Source: Lunularia cruciata (Eukaryota; Streptophyta; Marchantiopsida; Lunulariales; Lunulariaceae). Taken from it: a stretch of DNA of 64,000 bases. A program made the position numbers and the translations under genes. This document shows positions 18,541 to 30,343 of the stretch, piece by piece (the first letter of the stretch is position 1; each line of letters begins with the position of its first letter). The notes beneath the pieces were generated by a model. The model was given only the letters and a program-made list of their open reading frames with translations, did no database searches and was not told the DNA's origin. The stretch covers positions 43,219,001 through 43,283,000 of the forward strand of contig OX419755.1 in assembly GCA_948567375.1 (NCBI GenBank), read 5' to 3'.

Positions 18541-21500
18541 ACTCTTTAGTTTGGTGAGATCTTACTTGGAGAGAAACTTCTTGTGTATGGAAGATAACGG
18601 TATGAGGATGGCCTCTCAGATCCATTGATCTCAAAGTAAGCCTTGAAATTAAGTCTTTGGAAATCATATGGTCTTGGGAAGCTATGGATTCTCCGCCTAC
18701 GCGGGAAACATGAAGAGATGATCTGAGAAACAGATTCGACGAATGTACCATCGTGACTATGGGTCCTTTACGAGCAGAGATGATCCAAACCTTTGGTTTT
18801 ATGCTGAAGCTCCTCCTGAATACCGTAGTAGTGAAACCATGATGGTATCCGATGCTGTCTTCTAAACTATATGTAGATAATGAACAGGAACGAATGTGCA
18901 CGAAAGCAACCTTTCACTTCACTCGGGATTTTGTTAGTGAAGTAAATTTTTCTCTCTGTTTTCCACAATAATTCAAAATATCAGTTAGCAAATGTTTCGG
19001 ATCTGCATCCTTTCAACTTGTGTGTCAGTTGTTTTATATACTGGATATGGTAAATTAACAAAATGAATGCCATATTTTCGAAAATAAAGTTGTGTACCGT
19101 CTGATTTGCAACCTTTACATTTGCCTTTTGATCTACTAGAGTTAATTTTTTTGTGTGAATTAGATATATTTTAATAATTAGTCTGCCATCTGATACCAAG
19201 GTATATTAATCATACTTAATTAGGAAATAAGGGGTATTATTGAGTATTTTCTCGTACCAAGCACATTTATGACCAACTTAGTTTTAAACCCGACGAGTTC
19301 ATTGACCTTGAAAGAAATATCAGCTCTAGAAATATCTAAAATGATTGACAAGAGAAAGGTAATAAAGAGAGGATAAATTCTTAGTTAAAGAAAAGCATAA
19401 CTGGAATAAACATGTAAACACGAGTGATAGACGTATTTGTCCGATATAACGACTTATCTTGATGGAAGACAACTGTAGCAGATACTCTTCCAAAAAATGA
19501 TAATTTTTCATCGTAGACTATCTCAATGCTTATAGCAATATATGGGGTCTATTTTTAATAATTTGTGTTGTATTATTACCTGCCCAATTTTTCATATTTA
19601 TTGACTTAGTGGAACCAACCATCGCTATAGTTACAATCAATGTGAGAGCAAGTAGGTCTTTCAAAAAAGATAAAATATAATCTATATATCAGCTAATATA
19701 TAATTCTGTAAAAGCATTTTGTAGGTCAACACCTAAATAGGAAAACACCAACACGCTACATTTGCAACATGCTTATAAAAGACAAATATATGGTAGAATA
19801 TCCTTTGAAATACATATGATTGGTTTGTACACATAACCATGCCAGAATAATAATAACGCATAGATATTTATATCATATCGAACAGTAGCAACAAAATTAG
19901 AACAAGATTAGGAGAATTTAGGGAATAAATTGTAAATTTTACCACATAGGAGTTATATAGTATTTTTTTCTCTCTCTAGCTTAAGCAAAAAAAAAAGTTA
20001 TATGCTTTATGAAGGTTATCATTCTAAAGATGGATTTTATTCCAAGAAAATTTAAATTTATCAAGATATTTGAATCTCAATCTAGGTTAAAATAGAAATA
20101 TCTTGCTTTTCTAAAATCCCAACTTCCAAACGGTATCAAATTTGCAGATTAATGAAATGAAAGAGGTTTATAGATGTAAAAATTCAAGAACCTTTTCATC
20201 TTGCTCGTGTTGAAATGATCATTAAACTTTTCAGGAAAAGAATATTCTTGGAGGGAATTTCAAACAAGTGAAGTAGTTGAAGTAACTTTGCTCATGGAAA
20301 TATTGGACGCATACTAATTGGTCTCATATATACCAGATCAAAAACAAATTGCTTTCTTGGTTTTTGACATAGTTGAGAGTTTTCAAATATGCAAATTGAA
20401 GCACATGAAACAAGTGAAGGTCAAGAAAATTTAACTAAAGAACCTGGATCAGTTTGTTTAGTTACTAATAACTAATTTAACTAACATGAATCAGTTTGTT
20501 TGTTAATACCTATCAAGTAATTAGGTGAAATAAATTTTGTACCAATAGGACCATTATTTCAAGTATATATTGTTGAAAAAAAGACACTTGACCTAGTGAA
20601 GACCAAATACAATTAGCTCTAATTCAAAAAATTGACTAAGTCAAGATATGCATAGCACCATTATTTATATCTAGACATATTATTTAAAGATAAAAAATTT
20701 CTAGGTAATATCTTTAAAGATGTTATATATGATAGTCTAAGTAGATCAGATAGAGGTGTCACAAAAAGAGTATTTACACTAATTGAATAGAGACCGAAAA
20801 CACCTTCAAAACTTCAGAGTCAATTTCAGAAACCTAAATGCGTGTTCCTTTGAAAATTCGTGTTCGGATTAGGAAGCAATTTTCGGGACAAAGTAGTTCA
20901 TTGAATAATCCCTTTTGACTAACATCATGAACGTGAAGATCAAAATACCTAATATCTTCTGGAAAAATTCCTAAAATACATAGAAGTCAACGGTTTTTGG
21001 AAGCATACTATCGTGGCTAAAGTCATTTAGAAAATGGACGGAAGATCGGGTGAAATGAAGATCTTTTTTCTCATCTCAAAATCCTCTACACTTCTGTTAT
21101 AAAATACGAGGTGAGAGTCTATTATTTACAAGGGTCTTTTGAGGCAATTTCATATGATATCAAGTAAATCACGCAAAAGCCTTAATTGCTGCTTTTGCAT
21201 GTATAAAGCAGAAACCGTAACCTTTGACTTCTAAAAGATTGAATAACAGTTCATACATAATCTGGCAATGCCCAGTGATTTCTTTTAAAAAGTTTCGACT
21301 GTTCTAGAACCTAACCATGGCATCATCCGTGCGGTTTCATGCGCCATCAAGGTGCCCCCATCATTTGTTATGCTAGGCTAAATTTTACGGTAGAACAAGA
21401 TGAGAAAGTTGTTATTACCGCTCTCACAAGAAACCCCCTGATCCCTAAAACTCTATTTTATGCCGCATCGGTTGCTCGCAAAGTAAAAGCCTCAAAGTCG

Positions 21501-23277
21501 TTGCTTGCAATGGCGAGCATCTATTGCTTGATTCATCGATGTTTTGAGTCTCTTGTTTCTCCTTCTTGAGTGCCATTTGTAATCCATAGGTTGCCATAGC
21601 GTCATGTGTGAGGAAGTGTCTACTTGTGTATCTATGTTTGTGAGACAAGAATCAATCCTGATTTCATGATTCATTATAAAATTTTGCATGTCACTAGATT
21701 TTACTCTTGTGTAAGAAATTAAGAACAGGATGTTAACAGTTTCCTACATATTCTTCACGAGGAAGAATATCATATTATATCATGACATCTCTTACTTTGT
21801 TACATTCTCTTCTTGCTCCTACGTATTCTTCTCGAGGAAGAATATCATATTATATAATGACAGCTCTTACTTTGTTACATTCTTGTCGTAGATTCAACTT
21901 CCTCTTCAGAAAAGAAGAGAAAGAGGAAATTTAATTAGATTTTCAATATTCGATTGAAATAGTTTTTGCCCGTTTTAATTATAGTATATCCTCTAGTATA
22001 TCCTAAGAATCGTACTCTGTCATGTCCAGAATTATTTTTTTGCAATTTTAAACCAAGATGAAGCGTAAATTGAATTCATGCTACTCCCTACATGGACTTT
22101 AATAAAGTCAAGGTGAATGGAAGTGTGATAAAAATATCGAGTTTATATATATTTAGTAGAATTTGTTTCCGGATATCGCTCTATCTATAATATTTGGAGC
22201 TCTTTTCACTTTAGGGCATATATCATACAATTATAAGATGAAGAGCTTCATTGGCAAAGTTAGTGTCGTAGAATACAATGAAGTAACGTCGTAGACGTAC
22301 TTGTTTATTTGATAAAACCGGTGGTGAACGTTTTATTTGTATAGTGGTCTTTTTCCATGCATCCATTTAGCGCTTAGCCCATTCAGATTTACATTCGCTT
22401 TGTCATCTCAGATTATCACATCCTTTCCCATTCAATTTTAGTGCATTTGTAATCTTAAGATTCGATATCATTAATCAAAGAACATTGCTAAACAGTGTTT
22501 TTAAAAGTACTGGGAATATATAAGAAATCTAATTTTCTACTTATTATACGGAATAGGGTAAAAGTTTAAATTGTTTATGTTTTCGTAAACACTTTTATAA
22601 GAGAGTTTCGTTCTGTAGAGATGGACGCATTCGAACAAGCATGTAACCAACTAGCAGACGTGAAATCGCTGCTATGGTGTCGATGGACGAATTCGTAACT
22701 ACTACGATGTTTCGAAGCACGCTGTACCGAGGTCCATGCATTCACTGATTAGCAAAGTAGTCAGTGGGTTCCCACGACACCTCAGCGTGCATTCCCGTGA
22801 GTAAGTTTAGCCACTGGTACGCATTTTGAAATGAAAAGTTACGAACTGTATGGATAGATATTACTCATGCATGACAGTGACCATCTTCAATAGCTTCTCG
22901 AACATAAGCCATGGTAGATTCTGAATTCAGTTTACCCTAAACTGAGGAAACAGGACACACGAGAATCGTTCAGTGGCCACTTCTCTCTCGAGTGTCCCAC
23001 CTGTAAAGTGCAAGCCACTTCCGGATTCGCCATTGTCCACTTTCCTGAAATATTGGCTGGCGGGAGTGACCAAAAGTTGCAAGGGTTGAAACCCTCCATA
23101 GATTGAAATCTACTCTTCCGTAAGTATTCGAAGCCATAAATGCTCACATTTGTTCATTTCGGTCACTCAATGTTGACAGTGGTGGATGGTTTTGTTTTTT
23201 GGCAGTTCGTTTCAAGTGATTGCCCTCCTCGCTGTTTAGCTGTGAGGCCGCAATAAGAAAAGAGAGCGAGGTCAATC
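18541..23277. other. AT-rich intergenic, one 75-bp tandem duplication; RRP40 promoter at the right end
   Basis: I see no gene. An open frame on the minus strand (18527-18901) has no recognisable motif. Positions 21742-21816 and 21817-21890 are tandem copies carrying CGAGGAAGAATATCATATT. Sequence just before 23278 (about 23200-23277) is GC-richer and likely holds the RRP40 5' UTR and promoter. Confidence 0.5.
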
Positions 23278-25741
23278 ATGGAGGTCCAAGAGAGAGCACA
23301 GACGTCGGCAGTGTCTCCATTCGTGGATCAAATTGTTGTGAGTAATTCTCTTGTAGTTTCCCTTTTCTCCTATTACCATTCATTCTCTTCTGGTGATCAG
23401 CTCTTTGTGGTTTATGCTCACGGTTTGGACCGGGGTAAAAAGCTGGGCTGCCTTGATGCTCATCGATGTTCAGAGTTAACTCTATTATCCAATTTATCTT
23501 TACTGCTTTGTGCATGCGAGGCGCAGTCGCCTGAAATCCGACTCACCTCTTCTGAACGCGGAAACAAGTCTAACCCCGTTTCTTATGAAGGAGTTTCTTT
23601 CAGGACCCCGATTCCTCGGATTTTCATTAGGTTGTAATCCTCTTGTAGGCACCTGGCGATATTGTACTGGACCTGACTAAAGCTGGCAATGTTGTTAGGC
23701 TAGGCGGTGGTCTGCGGCAGGTAACTTCATCATTCTTTCAGAAGCCAAGAGACCTTGTTCACGGAGGAGCATCTGTTTCAAAATGTTCAAGGACCAGAAC
23801 ATGACCTTTTTGATCTCTTCTTCTTGTCTCTTGAACGCAGGATGGTGAAAGCATCGTAGTGAACCGTGCAGGTAGACTGAGGCATACGAAACCTAATAAG
23901 TACTGGGTGGAAGGATCTCAGAAGAGGGTAAGTTGACTGGAATTCATTTAGTCCGGACCCAATAGTTCCATTGTCACTACCTGGTGGCAACTCCTTTTGA
24001 AGTACTTTATTTAAAAGATAACAGTTTTACTGGGCTGTAGACTTTTATGCCCACGCCTTCTTATCAAGACCTCCTTTGGGCATGTAGAGTCACACATAAT
24101 TAGCCAGACTTTCACAGGCCTGCATTGCAAATTTTATCTTGAAGTAAGCCGTATCCTGAGCGATCGGAGTAGCGGCTTTTTAGATAACTCCTAAGAGGAA
24201 TTAAGACCTGTAGTTTTGAACATGAACTGGACTAGTTAGCAAGAAGTTGATCGGAAGATTATCTTGAAACAATTTCGAACTCATACTGTTCTATTGGTTG
24301 CAGTATGTTCCAAATCTTGAGGACGGAGTAATTGGAGTAGTATCTGACCGCCGCTTTGAGGTCGGTAAACCGGCCGTTTGACATGGCATCAATTGAGTGT
24401 TTACTAAGTTCAATGTTCGCCGGGAGAACTTGTGTAATGCGTAGTGTTTGTGCTTTTGACTGCTAATTACTCCAGACCACGATAAGTCTCTCACCATTGT
24501 TGATGTCCGAGTAACAGTTTACTGAGTAATCTTTGCAGGCCTTCTCGTTGGACATCAAGGCTCCAACTTTGGCTACCCTGCCCATATTGGCATTTGAAGG
24601 AGCCACAAGGCGCAATGCACCCAATCTTCAGGCAGGTTGTTGTCAGGAATTGGGCGTCTAATTGACACAACATGCAGTTTTAATGCAGTCATTCTCTCGA
24701 GTAGGCTCTCACAAGAGTCAAATCGACCAAGTATAAATAGAAGCAGTCGCCATAAACCTGCTTTATTTTTCGTGTTTGTTCACGTTAGCCTGTAGTATGC
24801 TGACTGGTTTCAGTTATAATTGGTTATTTCATGAGCTCCGCTTGCCTTTGTATTTCAAGTTGTGTTTGCACATTCAGATCTGTCCGACAGCATCACTCAG
24901 TTCCTTGTAAATTGTCGAGCTGTTACAGCCTGGAGCCGCTGTTTATGCCCGAGTTGTGAAGTCACATCGTGATGCCCAACCCGAGCTCTCATGCATGGAC
25001 GGTATGTTATCAACTGATGTTCATGTCCTTTGATCTTAAACTGACATAGTTTCCATCATAAACCCTTCCTCAGTTTACTAATGTCAGCTTTTTTCACATG
25101 ATATGACACTGCAGTTAGTAACAAGTCATCAGGCTTTGGCCCTTTAAGAAACGGCTACATATTTGAATGCTCAACAGGTCTTGCCAGATCGTAAGTTTTC
25201 ATAAGACCGGATTCTTTGGCTTTGTTTCCCAGAAACAAGTCCCTCTTTTCAAGTAATTTCCCTCTTATATCCATTGTAAGTAAAGCGTTTCCTTGGTTCT
25301 GTTGTTACTCACGCTAGCGATTTTAACTTGCTGCTTTGTATAGGTTGTTGTCTAAAGCTATGTGCCCAGTGTTGGAAGCTTTAGGGAAGCGTCTATCCTA
25401 CGAGATTGCAGTTGGTTTGAACGGTCGGGTGTGGGTAAGGACATCACTATGTTTTTCCTATTTATTTCTTCTGTTTATACGAGAAATCAAAATATTGTTT
25501 GAACGGCTTCTGCACACCATCGCTCATGTATGGAAATTCAAAACAGAGGTTTAAGTACTGGTTTGGAGAGTTTTACTAACGGAACATCGTTGTTCCTCTC
25601 CCCTATATGGTTACTCACTAGGTGAACGCAGAAGAACCTGCAACCATTGTTGCAGTAAGCAACGCCATCTTAAACGCCGAGTTCCTTACTCCAGGTCAAC
25701 AGCACATGATGGTGGCTCAGATTCTGGAACGAATGCAGTAG
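23278..25741 (+). CDS. RRP40: exosome complex component RRP40
   Basis: A non-catalytic cap subunit of the RNA exosome, which feeds RNA into the 3'-5' degradation core for rRNA processing and RNA turnover in nucleus and cytoplasm. Nine exons: 23278-23337, 23649-23720, 23841-23927, 24304-24360, 24539-24631, 24929-25001, 25115-25190, 25344-25434 and 25622-25741, giving 242 residues. Order: N-terminal strand with APGDIVLDLT and RLGGGLRQ, then GRLRHTKPNKYWVEGSQKR, S1-like barrel (FSLDIKAP, LPILAFEGATRRNAPNLQ, PGAAVYARVVK, ELSCMD), then a KH domain with FGPLRNGYIFECSTGLAR, CPVLEALGKRLSYE and the GLNGR motif (residues 197-201). The length fits plant RRP40. Intron 5 appears to use a GC donor (CAG|GCAGGT), because the GT three bases later breaks the frame. 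Other introns are GT-AG. The ATG at 23278 fits the family N-terminus. Confidence 0.94.
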
Positions 25742-26340
25742 TATGGTGGGGGATTACGTTGCCTTGGGTGTTCACCTGTTAGGTTAGAAATACACATTAT
25801 CGTCTACAAGTAGGTACTTCGGAGCGGGCCTGTAATACTTTGGGCTTTTGATGATGCTGTACTAGAAGTAGATGGATACATGTAAGAGTGCAAGGCCTAA
25901 CAATACGATGGACTGACAACATTGTGAAGGCATGCTAGTCCCGAACAGTAGTAAGTGTCTGTTCTCGAGAAATCCACTCAGAATAGGGGCAGGTGTAAAC
26001 GTTCCATTTAGGTTCTCAAATAGGCATTTTGAGGTGATAATCAAGGTATCGGCCTCTCTACATGACAGAGTCAACTTTTATTGCTACAGCTTGTGAATAT
26101 CAACGAAAGAATTAGCTCCTGCCTACCAGCGTTGTTCGAGTCTGGAGATAACAGACAAGTTATGAAAGTAAAGACTAAAACATGTAGTTCTATGGGGATC
26201 ATCACAATCATCATTACTTATGAAGTCATTTTTGCACCCACGTTGGAAGTGTTATTCAAGACTCATGGTTGACATCGTTGGATAGTCTATGGTCTAGATG
26301 GGTCCTTTCCTCCCTATATTCATGGCACGTGCTACCTCTC
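25742..26340 (+). other. 3' flank of RRP40
   Basis: Probable 3' UTR followed by intergenic sequence. No coding region is recognised. Confidence 0.4.
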
Positions 26341-26694
26341 ACTTTTGCAATTTATGGGGTGTTTTTTGCCCCATTTTAAAATCTTTTGATCCCGTGTTCA
26401 CATGGTTGGAGAAGGCTTAAAAGGATAATGATTTTTCGCTGGTACCCTCGAGCATTTGTGAACGAACACAAGCGTTTATTCAAACCTAAAACATAGTAAT
26501 GTTACCCTTTTCAGAATACACTCTAATGATTACATAATCCGCATACACTGACCAGTATCTTTATTTTGCAAAGAAAATTACTTGGGGATCCCGTTGACTG
26601 GCCAATCATTTATTACTTTTAAAGGGCTTTTAAAGGGCATTGTTAATTCGGCCCTCGTTTGTTGAAACGACTCACCCCGTATTTTGATGATGTG

Positions 26695-26840
26695 GTCCAC
26701 TAATTAACGTTTGTGAGAATCGGTTTGCTCGTTGCCAGCCAATGGTGCGAGTAGGGGTACAGAAATGGTTCAGTAATTAACGCTTGTGGGAAGTGGTTTG
26801 CTTGTTGACAGCGAATGGCGTGAGTAGGGGTTAGGAAATG
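26695..26840. repeat. tandem duplication, 73-bp period
   Basis: Copies at 26695-26767 and 26768-26840 share TAATTAACG, GGTTTGCT and GAGTAGGGGT. They lie in a stretch (26340-27060) with many GGGG and TTTTAAAGGGC motifs that looks like a decayed repeat, but I find no terminal inverted repeats. Confidence 0.75.
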
Positions 26841-27152
26841 GGTCGTTTTAACAAAGATGGGGATCGATTTAACAGTCCTCGTGTTTTAAAACTGCCATTT
26901 CCACTTCTTGTGAACATCCCCTGAAAACATTTATGGGGATCGAAAGACCCTTTTATGGATAATGGGTGGTGGGGTACTGGGGAATTTACCGGGTATTCAC
27001 CGGTAGCCATAAAATATTTATTGGCATTGCAAATTGTGATTGTATCTTTTTAGGGGTCACTAGTTATCCCCCTAAAATTAACTATCTCACATTTAAATAA
27101 ATGAATGTGGGGCTTCAGATTCAAATTGAATAAAAGAGAGACTTGTCAAAAG

Positions 27153-27298
27153 TATGAGTTGTGTGTCATATAAAGTTTGAGCTAGTGAATGCATATGAAC
27201 TACCAATGCCAATAAATTTGAAAACTATGAGCTATGTGTCATATAAGGTTTGAGCTAGTGAACAAAAATGAACTAGCAATGCCAAGAAATTTGAAATA
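27153..27298. repeat. tandem duplication, 73-bp period
   Basis: Two adjacent copies (27153-27225 and 27226-27298) share GTGTCATATAA, GTTTGAGCTAGTGAA and AATGCCAA.AAATTTGAAA. No coding potential. Confidence 0.75.
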
Positions 27299-29075
27299 CG
27301 TTTATACTATGTGAAAACAATGGGAGTGAATGAAATTGCAAAGGATTTAGTATAGGGTGAGGAGAGAAGACCGTCCTCATCATTTGAATGGTTGCATGCA
27401 TCCACCAAGGAAAGAAGAGAAGATTAGAGTGGTACAAATTTGGCAAGGAGAGAAGCAAATGTTGCGTTTCCTTGGCGGGAAGAGGATTAACAAAATGAAC
27501 CCGTCTCACATTCGCTAGTAACAAAGGGAAGATCGGGCTCATAATTTGAGAATCACCTGCATATTAGCAAAATGCCTTGCATGAGTATCAAGAAAGAGCT
27601 CACCAACGAGATCCTTGGTCCAAGGATGTCTCAACATAACAAGGATGCCTTTTGCAACTCATGTGTTCAGGTTTTTATGTGAGCAAGAGTCTTTACACAT
27701 GTTAGTTACATTTGGTGACCTCCAAAACACCAAGAGGTTGGTTTCTTTCAATTATGTATTCTCATTATAGAACTTGAGATTAGTACTATTTCACCGGTTT
27801 GTATAGGATTGTGGAAGTTCCATTCTTCTTCGATTATAGAGCTTGAACAATCACTCAAGACATTTCAAAGTGCATTTAAATTTGAAGTCAAGGAACCATG
27901 ACCACGTTAGGTTGGCCATGTTGAACTTAATTTTGGACTTGGATGGATCCATAATATCTTTGGCTAAATTTGATATATGCTATGTTTACTTTGGAAACAT
28001 GATTTTAAAAGTTCTGCATAAGTTTATAGGAACTCTTCAAACTGCTCTAATATTAGTTTAAATTCATTCTTTTTGCTTAATATAGCCAAGAACAATAATT
28101 ACGATTCAATTATGGAATAAACATAGTAGGTAGAACACCTCTTCTCTTTCTTATATAGTGATTCTCTTACTATCATCATTTCTTTGGGTCAATCTTTGTA
28201 CTTTGAAAGGAAATCCATCCATATAAATTCTCTCAATGGATATCTAGATTGTAGGATCCCTAGTAACCCTGAGCAAAATTCCGATGGTGATCTTTGCTTA
28301 TAAAAATTCACTGCAAACCCCTCAGAATAACTCCTGCATGCAACAATCTCCTAGCAAACCTTTACCCTCGTGGCAAAACCCCAATAAACCCCAAGAAAAC
28401 CCCCCCATGACGACTCTTGCCCATAGCAAGATCCTACACCAAGTGTATTTGATCTAAATAACATTATTTGCATGACTTGGAAAAAGAATGAGATGGTGTT
28501 AAGAAATGGATCCCACGAGATAAATCCTAGGTCATCCACTATAATTTTGACAATTGACTGATAGTAAAAAGTTGCAACCAGGTGAAATTCCTTAATAGTT
28601 TTCAAGACTTTCTTTGTATATCAATAACAAATTGGAGTGCAAGGCATGCTCACACAAGTTCATGCCACAGAAGGAGACACAGATTTGTAATTCCACTTCT
28701 AATTAGTGTTATTGGATATGAGCTTTCATGGCAAAAACTGGGATAGAAAAAATACAAATTTCTGGAATCTTTGTAGCTGATGATGCAAAATGAACCAAAG
28801 AAGTAAAGGGTGATGAAGAATCAATGCGAAATTATCAAGAAGCAGACCAATAGAACCAAAAATGTATGCATTCGGAGATCGGTTCCAATAAAAAATTGCA
28901 TGGATGGGTCCCTTGGAAGAAACTAAGAAAGAATAGAAAAAAAATCTTCTATAGTAGAGTTTCTTTTAGATATTCTAGTTCAGTTTAAAGTGTGAAATTG
29001 TGAAGAAGCCGAGGAGAATTTGAGAGTGCTATATGTTTGAGTGTTTGAAGGGATTGGATGTTTAGTATAAACCAT
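27299..29075. other. AT-rich intergenic, nothing recognised
   Basis: Short open frames only; none resembles a known protein. No RNA gene is seen. Confidence 0.6.
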
Positions 29076-29268
29076 AAGAGAGTCATGTAGAGTTTACTTT
29101 TTTGACTATATTTTAGTTTAGAGAGAGTAAATTTCTCAAAAAGTCAAAAAGAGATCAAGAGTGCTATGTAGTAAGAGAGTCATGTAAAGTTCACTTTTTT
29201 GACTATAGTTTAGTTTAGAGAGTAAAATTCTCAAAAAGTCAAGAAGAGATCAAGAGTGCTATGTAGTT
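29076..29268. repeat. tandem duplication, 97-bp period
   Basis: Copies at 29076-29172 and 29173-29268 share AGAGAGTCATGTA, TTCTCAAAAAGTCAA and AGATCAAGAGTGCTATGTAG, differing by small indels. Confidence 0.8.
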
Positions 29269-29822
29269 GAAGGGATTAGGTCTTGGGAAAGAAAGTCTGA
29301 GAGAATAGTGAGAAAGAGAACCAAGAAAGTCATGAAGGAATCTCATTCAGTCGAGTATTGTCAAGGAGCCCAAGGAGAGAAGACTGTGCTTTGTGTTTAG
29401 GGCGAAGGCTCTGCCTTGGAATATTGCACGAGAGAGAGATTTGTACCAAGATAACTTCTATTGAACTATCCTGTTGTGCATGGGGAGTTTATGGTGGCAA
29501 TTTTGTGCAAATGTACTCAAGCTTAGTCGAGCCTTGAACAGATTTCCAATTTCTATTTTCCTGTAGTCGACCATCCTCTCTCTTATTTCCCTCGTCAACC
29601 AATCTCTCTCTTAACCATGGTCTATGAAAAAACAAACACAGTGAAATCACTTATGAGAAATGACTTGTTAATTTTGAAAATTGCGTGTATCGAAGGTGCA
29701 AGACTGATTGTCACAAAAGACTTGTTAGTTTTGAAAATTGTGGAGATAGAAGATATGAGTAGCATATTTAATTTGAATTCCACGAAAAGTTTTTATTTCT
29801 TACCATGTAGCACTTCCTTCTG

Positions 29823-30097
29823 TATCCTCGTGACGTATAATTAAAATTGTTTGATAATTTTGGCCTATAAATTTTAATCTCCACACATTCACACGGAATG
29901 CGCAGACAACGCGTAGAGTGGTTGAGTACTTATGAAAATTTGTTTATGGGCGTTTCCTTTATCCTCGTGACATATAATTAAAATTAGTTTGGCTAATTTT
30001 GGCCTATAAATTTTAATCTCCACACATTCACAGGGAATGCGCAGACAACGCGTAGAGTGGTTGAGTACTTATGGAATGTGTTTATGGGCGTTTCCTT
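29823..30097. repeat. tandem duplication, 137-bp period
   Basis: Copies at 29823-29959 and 29960-30097 share TTTTGGCCTATAAATTTTAA, GCGCAGACAACGCGTAGAG and TTTATGGGCGTTTCCTTT, with few differences, so this duplication is rather recent. Confidence 0.85.
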
Positions 30098-30311
30098 TTC
30101 ACGGCCCCTAGTTCTTGCAGGTACCATAGAAACTTTTACGGGTTTTACTCCATTGCCCGTTAAAATCTCTTGAAAGCCCTTTTTGAAACCTTCAATTATA
30201 TGACGATGTCATGAAATCTTTTTAAGGGAGATCAGGAACTTAAGCTTATTCTCAGCGAAATATTAGCTTAGCATTAGTTATAAAGGTTAAATTGACAGCT
30301 AATTCAGACCG

Positions 30312-30343
30312 TTTTGCTTATTGTCTTAAGACAATAAGCAAAA
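30312..30343. repeat. perfect 32-bp palindrome
   Basis: Arms 30312-30327 and 30328-30343 are exact reverse complements with no spacer, centred on CTTAAG. The sequence is extruded-cruciform or hairpin capable. No flanking gene or terminator context is seen within several kb. Confidence 0.9.

Noticed and set aside
18527-18901. 124-codon open frame on the minus strand upstream of the ERD2-like gene
   Set aside because: No recognisable motif, no splice context, and composition like the flanking intergenic DNA.
26340-27060. DNA transposon or Helitron
   Set aside because: Repeated GGGG and TTTTAAAGGGC motifs are suggestive, but no terminal inverted repeats, target duplication or Helitron end structure could be found.
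29617-29844. 75-codon open frame with an internal repeated KxDLLxLKI motif
   Set aside because: The internal repeat comes from a short DNA duplication; no known protein is recognised.
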